Notes: generated from the sequence alone by a model not told the origin. A stretch of 62,154 nt of DNA from JAQVSH01 sp964451605 (GCA_964451605.1 CAYVJA010000007.1:1-62154), one strand, 5' to 3'; numbered from the stretch's first letter, positions 53,666 through 61,965 are shown. Program-made: numbers and translations.

Positions 53666-54733
53666 TTATAAACATTTCAGATGCAGTGGGGCTGTCGGGC
53701 GACCCAAATCTAAGCCGTAGGCATCGCAGTATTTCTCTTCGGGATTATAGGAGATTCCCAGCTGATTCAGCAGAGATTCTACCGAAACCTGATGGACTTG
53801 CAGACCTATATCCCAGGGATTATATCCCAGCAATAAGCCGGCCAGCTCTTCGAAAGTGAGAACAGGAATTCCATATCCGTCGCGGCCATAGGTTTTCTGC
53901 TCCATTTCGGCAATGGTATATTGCCATCTGTCCAGAAAGAAGGCGCATCCGGGACAGTTGGCAATAATCAAGTCGGGATGAAAGGGCTCCATTGAGTCGA
54001 ACTTTAATTTGGAGTTTCCCACGGAATAGCCCCTGTTAGATTTCAGCAGATATTGTCGAAACCCAAAGCCACAACAGTGGCGTCGTTCGGGATAATCTAT
54101 CTGTTTCCCGCCCCACGTGTCAACCAGTCCGCTTAAAACCGACGGATACTCGGCACCCCCAATCCCCTCTTCAGGGAAAATTTTTGCATAATGGCATCCC
54201 ACATGGTCGACCACACCCAGGGGCTCGCCTCTGTTTTTGTCGATTAGCCTGAATTGGGCTTTTTCTGCAATCTCTTTCCTGAATTTGTAGATCAAATCGC
54301 TACTGTGCACCAGGTTATCCGGGATTTCAAAGGTCATGCCTGTTGCTCTCTTCAAGCTTTGGCGCGTCTTCTCCTCCAGTTCGGGAAAATGCTTCCAGGT
54401 TTCCAGAATCTCTTTATAGATCCCGAAGGAGGTGACGCAGGAGCAGACAAAATTTTTGCAGCCTGCCTGATTCATTAGGGCAAACTGTCTGGCCACTACT
54501 GTCATAGTGGTTTCGAAGGGGATGATTCCGGAATGGTAGGCTATTCCGGTACATGAGGTCTGGCGCTCATCATCGAAAATATCCTTTCCCAGATTATCCC
54601 GCATAATTTTCAGAAAGAGCTCCTCTGCTGCAGGGAAGAAGTTCTGCCGTATACAACTTCGGGCAAAGTAGAAGTGGTTATCGGCTATCTCTTTCTGGTA
54701 CGCTTTCCACTTAGGGTTCTCGGTAAGCTTCAT
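53666..54733 (-). CDS. HdrB-like heterodisulfide reductase subunit
   Basis: 355 residues with two CCG-type cysteine domains. The second is complete: C180, C220-C221-G222, C260-x2-C263. The first is degenerate: C27, S60-C61-T-G and C97-S-C99, one cysteine short and with changed spacing. HdrB carries non-cubane 4Fe-4S clusters that break disulfides in methanogens; related proteins serve other thiol or CoB-CoM-like couples in bacteria. It is the last gene of the minus-strand cluster, 25 bases after the HdrC-like gene. The substrate is unknown. Confidence 0.85.
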   Translation of the reverse strand: MKLTENPKWKAYQKEIADNHFYFARSCIRQNFFPAAEELFLKIMRDNLGKDIFDDERQTSCTGIAYHSGIIPFETTMTVVARQFALMNQAGCKNFVCSCVTSFGIYKEILETWKHFPELEEKTRQSLKRATGMTFEIPDNLVHSSDLIYKFRKEIAEKAQFRLIDKNRGEPLGVVDHVGCHYAKIFPEEGIGGAEYPSVLSGLVDTWGGKQIDYPERRHCCGFGFRQYLLKSNRGYSVGNSKLKFDSMEPFHPDLIIANCPGCAFFLDRWQYTIAEMEQKTYGRDGYGIPVLTFEELAGLLLGYNPWDIGLQVHQVSVESLLNQLGISYNPEEKYCDAYGLDLGRPTAPLHLKCL

Positions 54734-54758
54734 GGATACACATGGATTTATAGCACTC

Positions 54759-55430
54759 CTAACTGTTTTCTAACTGATCCAGATAGGCCTCAACTGAGAG
54801 ACCTGACTCCTTTGCCTTTTGGGCAGTGAGTCGTTCCATCTCTCTGAAGCGTTCGGCCGCACCCGTCTCCTCGAAGATTCGCTTCAAATCGGATAACGAA
54901 CGCTCGGGAATCTGTCGAAGCCCTCCTTTTTCCTCTTGTTTGTAGTGCGATCCCAACCGACTCAGCAGTTTTTGGCGGTTTTCCCGCATCCAATCCCAGA
55001 CAGGCCCTTGTTCCGGGTATCGTGACGTATCAATCTCATCGATATAGACACAATAACCGTATTCCAGGATATGTTTGCCTATGGTACTCCTAAGAGCCAG
55101 TTGCTTCCGTCCCTGCGGGCTCTCCATGAAGTAACCTGTCTCCATGGATAAATTGCGGAGTGCCTGCACAATATAGCCGGGTGTATTTCCTCTGGGACAA
55201 CGTGTTTTGCACGAAAGACACTCTCCGCAGAACCATATAGTATCGCCCTTCAGCAATTGCTCAATCTCTTTTTCGTTCCCCTGTTGAACCGTGTCGATAA
55301 TCTGGCGTGGGTCGTAGTCGCACATGGCCGCAGCAGGGCAGATGGCAGTACACACTCCGCAGTTAATACAGGCTTTAAGCCCTTCAACTACCCTGACATC
55401 GTTGTGTAACATTTCTACTAAGGATTTCAT
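54759..55430 (-). CDS. HdrC-like 4Fe-4S dicluster protein
   Basis: 223 residues. Two cubane sites: C21-x2-C24-x2-C27-x3-C31-P and C68-x2-C71-x2-C74-x3-C78-P. Length and the NTPGYIVQALR helix match HdrC of the heterodisulfide reductase family, which passes electrons to HdrB. The C-terminal 100 residues are helical and without motifs. 23 bases after the C_GCAxxG_C_C gene. Confidence 0.88.
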   Translation of the reverse strand: MKSLVEMLHNDVRVVEGLKACINCGVCTAICPAAAMCDYDPRQIIDTVQQGNEKEIEQLLKGDTIWFCGECLSCKTRCPRGNTPGYIVQALRNLSMETGYFMESPQGRKQLALRSTIGKHILEYGYCVYIDEIDTSRYPEQGPVWDWMRENRQKLLSRLGSHYKQEEKGGLRQIPERSLSDLKRIFEETGAAERFREMERLTAQKAKESGLSVEAYLDQLENS

Positions 55431-55453
55431 GACTTCCTTATTTCAACTTCCCT

Positions 55454-55894
55454 TTATTCATGAATCAGGTCGTATACCCATCCGGCTGTGTCGCCAACTA
55501 TCTGCCTGCAGATGATTTTATGGTGTTTCCGTTCGGATACATCCGCTTCGGAAGCAAACTTTTTCAATAGTTCGCCGCAATTAGTTGTGCCGTGTTGTAA
55601 CTCGACTATCCCATTTAACTCTCTGACTTTTTTATAGGCATAGAGTTTTTTCTCCATCTCTTCGGGAAGAGTGTTCCCGTATTTTAGCCCCAATACCATA
55701 AAACCTCCGGTAACAGCCCCGCACTTTTCTCGTAGCCGTCCCATCCCGCCACCAAAGGTCGAAGCAACTCGCTTCGCCAGGGTTTCGTCGAGATCAAGCT
55801 GTTTTGCAAAGGTGAGCAGTACCGATTGTGAGCAGGCATATCCCTGGTCGAAAAATGCCTGAGCCTTCTCTATGGCCTCGTCTCTTGTCATCAT
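55454..55894 (-). CDS. C_GCAxxG_C_C family redox protein
   Basis: 146 residues. The four conserved cysteines of the family are visible: YACSQS near 22, KCGAVTGG near 60, TNCGEL near 106, and IICRQI near 129, with FGGGMGR between. The family is found in anaerobes, often beside redox proteins, and is presumed redox-active. Start ATG 55894 (or 55891) overlaps the stop of the upstream ATPase gene (ATGA). Confidence 0.9.
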   Translation of the reverse strand: MMTRDEAIEKAQAFFDQGYACSQSVLLTFAKQLDLDETLAKRVASTFGGGMGRLREKCGAVTGGFMVLGLKYGNTLPEEMEKKLYAYKKVRELNGIVELQHGTTNCGELLKKFASEADVSERKHHKIICRQIVGDTAGWVYDLIHE

Positions 55895-56808
55895 GATTTT
55901 CTATTTTTTATTGTTTTCTCTAACAGCGTTTTCCATATGCTTTTGGTCACGTGGGCGGGTTCTGATTCCGGATCCCATTCTACGATACTTTGGCAGTGAA
56001 TCATCGCCTCTACAATCTTCTCACTAAAGGGAATTTTTCCAAGCACTTCAATGCCTTTATCGAAGCACCATGCCTCGATTTGTCTGCTTACTGCCGGATT
56101 CAGATCGTATTTATTAATTACCAGATAGCTTGGTATGTTAAAGTTTTCAGTCAGTTCCAGCATCCTTTTTACATCATGCAGGCCCGATTGGGAAGGTTCT
56201 GTTACGGCCACAACCACTGTAGTTCCGGCAATCGACGCTATGGCCGGACATCCTGTCCCCGGAGGTCCATCGATTAGGATGATCTCGCTGTCGGATTCTG
56301 CTGCTACTTTTCGAGCCACTTCTCTTACTACGCTAACCAATCGGCCGGAATTTTCCTCGCCCGGAGCCAGTCTGGCATGGACAAGTGTCCCATTCCGATA
56401 ATTTCCTATATACCACCGACTTTTCTGGTTAGGAAGCATGGCTATTGCTTGTTCGGGGCAGATTCTTGCACAGAGTTTGCATCCATCGCAAACAATCTCA
56501 TCAATCCAAACCCGCTCTTCTTTCACCGAAATGGCGTCGAATCGGCAATAGGTGGTACAGAGTTGACAATGGGTACATAACGTATAATCAATTTCTGCTC
56601 TGTGACCTGATATAAATGGCTCTGCAATATAGTTTTCCGGTTGAAGAATCAGGTGAAGGTTGGCTGCATCGACATCGCAGTCTGCGACTGTCCGTTTCGG
56701 CCCGATTGTTGAAAAGGCTGCGCTGAGACTGGTTTTTCCTGTCCCTCCCTTTCCGCTCATAATGGCGATTTCCACTGCTTTGTGTTTCTCCTGTTTGCTT
56801 GCCATCAT
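55891..56808 (-). CDS. MinD/Mrp-type ATPase with ferredoxin insert (first of pair)
   Basis: 305 residues. Walker A GKGGTGKT at 19-26, then an inserted bacterioferredoxin domain with C78, C81, C84, C88 and C107, C110, C113, C117 for two 4Fe-4S clusters, then the rest of the P-loop ATPase with IDGPPGTGCPAIA and TEPSQSGLHDVKR. This layout is that of the two Mrp/MinD ATPases of Desulfovibrio orange-protein (ORP) loci. Sits directly after the second ATPase (zero gap). Confidence 0.93.
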   Translation of the reverse strand: MMASKQEKHKAVEIAIMSGKGGTGKTSLSAAFSTIGPKRTVADCDVDAANLHLILQPENYIAEPFISGHRAEIDYTLCTHCQLCTTYCRFDAISVKEERVWIDEIVCDGCKLCARICPEQAIAMLPNQKSRWYIGNYRNGTLVHARLAPGEENSGRLVSVVREVARKVAAESDSEIILIDGPPGTGCPAIASIAGTTVVVAVTEPSQSGLHDVKRMLELTENFNIPSYLVINKYDLNPAVSRQIEAWCFDKGIEVLGKIPFSEKIVEAMIHCQSIVEWDPESEPAHVTKSIWKTLLEKTIKNRKS

Positions 56809-57681
56809 TCAACAGTCATTATCAATCTGATTGTATGTTTCGCAGATTTTTTGGTAGAGTTGAAGGAATGTGCTGCGATACTTCCGATTTTTCTCTGCTA
56901 CGACTCCTCCTTCCGCATAGATGCGGGCAATTTCCCGATCCATGGGAATCTCCGCCAGAAGCGTAATCTGTTCGGTTTCCAGATATTGGTAAACATCCCT
57001 GTTCCCCAGGCCGGCCCGGTTGATAATCACGCCAAAGGGTTTGCCAAGTTCTTTTAAGGTATCGACCGATAACTTCAGGTCGTGAAGACCAAATGGTGTA
57101 GGTTCGGTTACCAAAACTACATAGTCGGACTTACTAACCGTGGCAATAAAAGGACAAGAGATCCCCGGTGGAGAATCAAGCAGGGTAAACTCCTTTCCTT
57201 CCGCTTCTCGAATGGCTCTTTTGATAACCGAAACGGGCGAAGCAACGCCCACTTCTGTGCAACCGGTAACCACCAACGCATGACTATTCATCCAGTTGTG
57301 GCTAACAGTTCCAACCTTTTTCTCTTTTTCGGTAATCGCGTCGGATGTACAAACTGTAACACAAGCTCCGCAATCGTGGCATAAACTCTCTACTACTTGT
57401 ATGTATTGATTGTCGGGCAAATAGAAAATGGCGTTGTAGTTGCAGTATTCGAAACATTTTCCACACCAGATGCATTTGTCCGGATCAATATGCGGGACAT
57501 GTTGTGTTACTTCTATCGTATCGGAGGGTTCACCCGACAAGAACTCCCCCACATTGGGCTCTTCTGCATCGCAATCGACCAGGGTAACCGGAATTTGCCT
57601 GTTCTGGAGTGTCCAAAACAGATTGGTGGCAACCAGGGTCTTGCCGGTACCTCCTTTCCCGCTGGCAATAGCAATAATCAT
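56809..57681 (-). CDS. MinD/Mrp-type ATPase with ferredoxin insert (second of pair)
   Basis: 290 residues. Walker A GKGGTGKT at 8-15, ferredoxin insert with C70, C73, C76, C80 and C101, C104, C107, C111, then DSPPGISCPFIA and TEPTPFGLHDLKL. It is a paralogue of the next gene, with the same plan and clear divergence. Likely the two ATPases form a heteromer, as proposed for ORP complexes. 13 bases after the NifX-like gene. Confidence 0.93.
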   Translation of the reverse strand: MIIAIASGKGGTGKTLVATNLFWTLQNRQIPVTLVDCDAEEPNVGEFLSGEPSDTIEVTQHVPHIDPDKCIWCGKCFEYCNYNAIFYLPDNQYIQVVESLCHDCGACVTVCTSDAITEKEKKVGTVSHNWMNSHALVVTGCTEVGVASPVSVIKRAIREAEGKEFTLLDSPPGISCPFIATVSKSDYVVLVTEPTPFGLHDLKLSVDTLKELGKPFGVIINRAGLGNRDVYQYLETEQITLLAEIPMDREIARIYAEGGVVAEKNRKYRSTFLQLYQKICETYNQIDNDC

Positions 57682-57694
57682 GAGGGAATCTGGC

Positions 57695-58030
57695 TTAATG
57701 GTCGCACAGGTTGTTTCCTGTTTCTAATTTTTGGTTCAGAAAGTCGGCCACCAGCTCTTCGGCCGGTTTGGGTCTGGCGCCGATTGATACCTCAATCTTT
57801 TGGGCCGAGAAGAGATCGAGAGCACGCTGACCTATTCCACCGGCAATGATGTGCGTAATTCCCTTTTCTGCCAACCATCCGGGCAACAACCCCGGTTCGT
57901 GAGGCGGCGGAGTAAGTAATGTGGTTCCGGTAATTTTTTCATTATCTACCTCAATCACTGCAAATTGTTCGCAGTGACCAAAGTGTGAACAGAGTCGTCC
58001 TCCTTCTAAGGGAATGGCAATTTTTTTCAT
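57695..58030 (-). CDS. NifX-like (orange-protein type) cluster-binding protein A
   Basis: 111 residues. Dinitrogenase cofactor-biosynthesis fold with MKKIAIPLEGGRLCSHFGHC, FLTPPPHEPG-type block TLLTPPPHEPGLLP and a C-terminal CDH. This subgroup is typical of ORP loci and not of true nitrogenase clusters. The frame is open upstream, but ATG 58030 begins the fold. It may hold a Mo- or Fe-S-type cluster, by analogy. Confidence 0.88.
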   Translation of the reverse strand: MKKIAIPLEGGRLCSHFGHCEQFAVIEVDNEKITGTTLLTPPPHEPGLLPGWLAEKGITHIIAGGIGQRALDLFSAQKIEVSIGARPKPAEELVADFLNQKLETGNNLCDH

Positions 58031-58058
58031 TCGGTTAAGTTTTGGTTTAGCGGGAAAA

Positions 58059-58385
58059 TTATCGGGAATGATGATCCAGCATGGCAATGATCTGTTCAAT
58101 TCGCTTTTCCGGGTCGTGTAACATAACCATCTGGATTTGCAGGCTATCGAAGAGTGCCTTGATCTTTGCTCCAAACTCGCAGGAGATAACCTTCTTTACC
58201 TCTTTCGAGGCCACCAGTTGTACCGATGCCGGACCTGCGCCTTCCATACTCTCTTTATTGGGGTTGGGCACGAATTCCATGGCCCGGCTCTCGGTGTCGT
58301 AAATCACAAAGAAGTTGCAGCGTCCAAATCTGCAATCCAATTGTGCCTCGGGGCTATTCCCCGTCGATGTGATAGCTACTTTCAT
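58059..58385 (-). CDS. NifX-like (orange-protein type) cluster-binding protein B
   Basis: 108 residues. Second NifX-fold protein: MKVAITSTGNSPEAQLDCRFGRC, with the DTE-type turn and GAGPASVQL block. It differs from protein A and corresponds to the other conserved NifX paralogue often found with it. 28 bases before protein A. No nitrogenase genes are present. Confidence 0.88.
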   Translation of the reverse strand: MKVAITSTGNSPEAQLDCRFGRCNFFVIYDTESRAMEFVPNPNKESMEGAGPASVQLVASKEVKKVISCEFGAKIKALFDSLQIQMVMLHDPEKRIEQIIAMLDHHSR

Positions 58386-58465
58386 GGAGTTTTATTTTAT
58401 TGTAACTGTGATGTTCGTTGCTTCGCTGTTTTTTTAAACGGGTTTATTCTGCCATAATACGACCA

Positions 58466-58897
58466 TTACAATGTGGGATGTTGCGTTGTGGCCTCCGATT
58501 GATATCGGACCACATTCGACGATCCGCACAATGCGCATGAGCTCACCTCGGTGGTTCGCTCCGGATGGTTGAACCAACATCCGCAGTGGTTGCAGGCGTA
58601 CCACTCGCTGTCGAAGTATACTTTTCCGCCCTCAAACAGTAGCGGCTTTCCTATTACCATTGCCTGAGCCAATTTTCGTCTGGCACTTTCGTAGATTCGT
58701 GTGTAGGTGGGCCTGGATACCTCCATCACAGCAGCAGCCTCTACCTGCCCCAACAATTCATAATCACTCAGCCGGATCGATTCGTACTCTTCGAAGTTCA
58801 TGACCACTGGAGAGTGTGGTTGATCCATTCCAATAGGATTGAATCCTCTGTAATGGGGAGGATTCTTCACTTTTCTGATGCGTTTGGGTCGAGCCAT
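58466..58897 (-). CDS. DUF134 family putative regulator
   Basis: 143 residues. Helix-turn-helix resembling sigma-70 region 4 (about 43-80, with LSDYELLGQVEAAAVMEVSRPTY), then a zinc-ribbon-like tail with C102, C105, C107 and C121, C124. DUF134 genes are usually next to NifX-like genes, and the protein probably binds DNA to control this cluster. It is first in the run, 80 bases before protein B. Confidence 0.88.
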   Translation of the reverse strand: MARPKRIRKVKNPPHYRGFNPIGMDQPHSPVVMNFEEYESIRLSDYELLGQVEAAAVMEVSRPTYTRIYESARRKLAQAMVIGKPLLFEGGKVYFDSEWYACNHCGCWFNHPERTTEVSSCALCGSSNVVRYQSEATTQHPTL

Positions 58898-58924
58898 AGC
58901 TGTGTTATGATCAAATGTTCGATA

Positions 58925-58932
58925 CAAAGGTA
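58925..58932 (-). promoter_or_regulatory. -7 box for the DUF134/ORP-like operon
   Basis: Minus strand TACCTTTG, 28 bases before the DUF134 start. No clear -33. Confidence 0.5.
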
Positions 58933-59029
58933 ATGAACATATGATAAAGTTTGAAGTTTTTTCCTATTTTTGTAAGGAATCTCCGGGCTTCTCCGGGGAG
59001 GTCTGCTTCTCTCACACACACATTTCCTG

Positions 59030-59665
59030 ATGAAACAGCTCCTTTTGCTCCTTTTTACCCTTTGTATTGGCGCCTGCACTTCGCCCAAGACCCCTGTGAA
59101 TGAGCTTCCGAAAGGCGCATTGTTCGATGGGAACTCCTTTGGCTCCTGGCGCCCTGTTCCCTTCGGGGGAGAGGCTACCCCTTATATTGACAGCGGCTGT
59201 ATGGTGTTGCCCATGGCTACGGCCGGTACGCTTACCGGTGTGCGGTATGAGGGGCCGGATACCTTGCCTGATAAGGATTACGAATTGCGCTTCGAAGCAA
59301 GGAGAATCAACGGACATGACTTTTTTGCCGGAGCCACTTTTCCCGTCGGGGGTTCGCATCTTACGCTTATCATGGGTGGATGGGGCGGCAGCGTCTGTGG
59401 GTTATCGAATATCGACGATTTGGATGCAGCTCAGAATGAGACACGATTTGTCTTTCCTTTTGCCAACCAGGTATGGTATGCTGTCAGGATCAGGGTTACT
59501 GCCCAAAAGGTAGAGGCCTGGTTCGATGATAAACAGGTGGTCGATTTTGTTACTACAGATCGCAAGCTCAACTTACGCCAGGAGGTGGTTCAAACGGCCC
59601 CCTGGGGTTTTTGTACCTTTCTTACAACGGGGGCAATTCGGAATATCGTGCTTTCACCCCTCTGA
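59030..59665 (+). CDS. Lipoprotein with DUF1080-like concanavalin-type domain
   Basis: 211 residues. Signal peptide ends CIGAC with the lipidated cysteine at C16. The mature part starts with LFDGNSFGSW, which resembles the opening of the DUF1080 (3-keto-glucoside hydrolase/GH16-like) domain, then a beta-sandwich with FFAGATFPVG and WYAVRIRV. Likely surface or periplasmic; sugar binding is inferred. It diverges from the ORP-like operon. Confidence 0.75.
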   Translation: MKQLLLLLFTLCIGACTSPKTPVNELPKGALFDGNSFGSWRPVPFGGEATPYIDSGCMVLPMATAGTLTGVRYEGPDTLPDKDYELRFEARRINGHDFFAGATFPVGGSHLTLIMGGWGGSVCGLSNIDDLDAAQNETRFVFPFANQVWYAVRIRVTAQKVEAWFDDKQVVDFVTTDRKLNLRQEVVQTAPWGFCTFLTTGAIRNIVLSPL

Positions 59666-59673
59666 TTTTTGCC

Positions 59674-60552
59674 TTATTTTTGTTCCTGCAACGGTTTAAA
59701 GCCATCGCCCAATACTTCGGTTGCCTCCATAATTGATACAAAGGCCTCCGGATCGATCTCTCTTATATAGGTGTGTAAGATGGGTAATTCGCGTCTTGAG
59801 ATGTTGGTGAAGATCACCTTGCTCGGTTCGCCCTTGTACATCCCTTCGCCATGCAGGTAGGTGCCTCCTCTTCCCATATCGTGCAGGATACGCTCCCGGA
59901 TTTCCCCATGTTTCTTCGATATGATAAACACTGCCTTTTGATACTCCATACCCTCCAGTACCCCATCGATCACCTTTCCTGTTATGAAGATTACTATCCA
60001 GGAGTAGAGGGGTATCTTCCAGTCGCCAAACGCTGCCAGTCCAATTAGAACAATGGTAGAATCCACATAAACCAGAAGTTTACCCACCGATATCCGGGTA
60101 TACTTAGCCAGAATCATGGCTACAATATCGGTTCCGCCGGAGGTGCCTTTGGCCCTGAATACAATGCCCAGCCCCAACCCTATCAGAAAACCGCCGAAGA
60201 TAGCCGACAATAGCGCATCGCCCGGAACCAAAGGCGCATCGCCCCAAAGTGCCGAAAGCATATCGACAAAGATGGCTGTTGAGACGAATCCCACAATGGT
60301 TTTAGCCCCAAAGCGGGGTCCAAGGATTTTTATGCCCAGAATAGCCAAAGGAATGTCCATACATAACGAAACCAACCCGATGGGTGTTCCCAGCAGGTGA
60401 TGCAACACGATGGATATCCCGTAGACTCCTCCCGGAGCAAATTTGTAGGGCGAGATAAAAAATACCAGTGCAACAGCCACAATAAAGGTGCCTGCCAGCA
60501 CTCCGGCATAGTTAAGGATACCGGTTTTAGAGAAGAATTTTTCGGTGCGCAT
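59674..60552 (-). CDS. YitT family membrane protein
   Basis: 292 residues. Five membrane helices in the first 190 residues (starting NYAGVLAGTFIVAVALVFF), with GLGIVFRAKGTSGGTDI, then a soluble DUF2179 domain (VFIISKKHGEIRERIL, HGEGMYKGEP, DPEAFVSI). The family is widespread and its transport role unproven. It converges on the lipoprotein gene. Confidence 0.92.
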   Translation of the reverse strand: MRTEKFFSKTGILNYAGVLAGTFIVAVALVFFISPYKFAPGGVYGISIVLHHLLGTPIGLVSLCMDIPLAILGIKILGPRFGAKTIVGFVSTAIFVDMLSALWGDAPLVPGDALLSAIFGGFLIGLGLGIVFRAKGTSGGTDIVAMILAKYTRISVGKLLVYVDSTIVLIGLAAFGDWKIPLYSWIVIFITGKVIDGVLEGMEYQKAVFIISKKHGEIRERILHDMGRGGTYLHGEGMYKGEPSKVIFTNISRRELPILHTYIREIDPEAFVSIMEATEVLGDGFKPLQEQK

Positions 60553-60589
60553 AATCCAAACAATTAGGTATTGGGCATCTGGAGCGATG

Positions 60590-60597
60590 CAAAGGTA
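60590..60597 (-). promoter_or_regulatory. -7 box for the YitT gene
   Basis: Minus strand TACCTTTG, 38 bases before the start. The region where a -33 would lie is occupied by the octamer repeat. Confidence 0.45.
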
Positions 60598-60605
60598 CGG
60601 TTTTA

Positions 60606-60653
60606 ATGCTCTAGTGCTCTAATGCTCTAGTGCTCTAGTGCTGCGCTTCGCGC
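60606..60653. repeat. Interspersed GTGCTCTA octamer repeat with GCGC hairpin
   Basis: Four tandem octamers (GCTCTAGT, GCTCTAAT, GCTCTAGT, GCTCTAGT) followed by GCGCTTCGCGC at 60643-60653. Same family as 51477-51516, with one more unit. Lies between the YitT gene and the IS element. Confidence 0.88.
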
Positions 60654-60716
60654 GAATAAAAAATGGGTCGACAAACTTATTTTGTCGAAGAGGCAGTTAT
60701 CTCCAAGTAGGGAGCC

Positions 60717-60738
60717 TGTACAAAATTTTGTGTAAACG
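60717..60738. repeat. Left terminal inverted repeat of the IS
   Basis: Starts TGTACAAAATTTTGTGTAAA; matches the reverse complement of the right end at 19 of 22 positions. Confidence 0.8.
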
Positions 60739-60750
60739 GATAGCTGCTGT

Positions 60751-61965
60751 TTATTGAACGTCTCCACATCGGTCACCGAATTTAATCAAAAATTGATTCA
60801 TAAGCAGGCCCCAATGCTGGAGGGGTCTGGACCATTTCTTTTCTATGTTTTTAATTGCCAGGTATACAGCTTTTTGTGCTGACAAGTCATCCGGGAATAC
60901 TGTTTTTACTTTGGTATATTTTCGGATGGTAGCGTTCATGCTTTCGATCGCATTGGTGGTGTAAATGAGTTTTCGTATCTCCAGCGGAAAGTCATAATAG
61001 GCTGTAAGTTCTGCCCAGTTATTCTGCCAGGATTTAACCGCATATCCGTATTTGTCGCCCCATTTATTGGCAAAGGTCTCTAAGGCATCGTGAGCTGCTT
61101 GCTCATTAACCGCCCCATAAACGCTCTTTAAATCCGCGATGAATGCTCTGCGATCTTTCCACACTACATATCGGGAACAGTTTCGTATTTGATGCACTAT
61201 ACATAATTGGGCTGTGGTCTGAGGGAATGAAGCCTGGATGGCCTGTTGGATGCCGGTAAGGTTGTCTGTGCAGGTTATCAGAATATCCTTGACGCCACGA
61301 GCCTTGATGTCCGTCAACACATTCAGCCAGAAGGAGGCACTTTCAGTCTCATGAATCCACATACCTAACACCTCCTTATATCCCTCATTACTCAAGCCAA
61401 TCATCAAATAGATGGTCTTGTTGAGTATCCGCCCATTTTGGCGGATCTTAAAAACAATCCCATCCATCCAAACTACAAAATATACCGGATCCAGAGGCCG
61501 CTGTTGCCATTCTTTGATATCTTCCAGTACCGCATTAGTGATGTTGGATATAGAGCCTTCACTCACATCAATACCATACATCTCCCGAATGGTCTCCTCT
61601 ATATCCCGAACGGTCATACCTCGGGAATACATGGTGATAATAGCCTGTTCTATCTTGGCTGACATCCGTTGATGTTTGGGTACAATCACCGGTTCGAACG
61701 TGGCATTACGGTCTCTGGGAACATCAAGCGGTATCTCTCCCAAATTGGTCTTGAGCGTCTTTTCGCTGTAGCCATTGCGGCTATTTCCGCTGTTTTTGCC
61801 CGATGGATCATACTTGGAATAACCCAAATGTTCGTCAATTTCTGCCTTCAAAAAGGTCTGAATACCATGCTTGTAGAGTTCCTGAAAATAATCATCGAAC
61901 TCCTTGTGGGTTTTGATCTTACGGAGAGCTTCCTCCGGGATCTTGAAAAGTTCGTCATCTTTCAT
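60751..61965 (-). CDS. IS256 family transposase
   Basis: 404 residues, normal for the family. DDE triad: D168 (VVWMDGIVF), D234 (CTDNLTG) and E341 (NAIESMN), with the C/DxxH motif C255-IV-H258 in the insertion domain. The frame is intact, so it could be active. A hairpin lies upstream of its start, between it and the right IS end. Confidence 0.97.
   Translation of the reverse strand: MKDDELFKIPEEALRKIKTHKEFDDYFQELYKHGIQTFLKAEIDEHLGYSKYDPSGKNSGNSRNGYSEKTLKTNLGEIPLDVPRDRNATFEPVIVPKHQRMSAKIEQAIITMYSRGMTVRDIEETIREMYGIDVSEGSISNITNAVLEDIKEWQQRPLDPVYFVVWMDGIVFKIRQNGRILNKTIYLMIGLSNEGYKEVLGMWIHETESASFWLNVLTDIKARGVKDILITCTDNLTGIQQAIQASFPQTTAQLCIVHQIRNCSRYVVWKDRRAFIADLKSVYGAVNEQAAHDALETFANKWGDKYGYAVKSWQNNWAELTAYYDFPLEIRKLIYTTNAIESMNATIRKYTKVKTVFPDDLSAQKAVYLAIKNIEKKWSRPLQHWGLLMNQFLIKFGDRCGDVQ

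Noticed and set aside
53666..58897. Nitrogen-fixation cluster
   Set aside because: The NifX-like proteins suggested it, but nifH, nifD, nifK, nifE, nifN and nifB are absent and the NifX forms are of the ORP-associated type.
60606..60653. CRISPR array
   Set aside because: The units are 8 bp in tandem, with no spacers of constant length and no cas genes.
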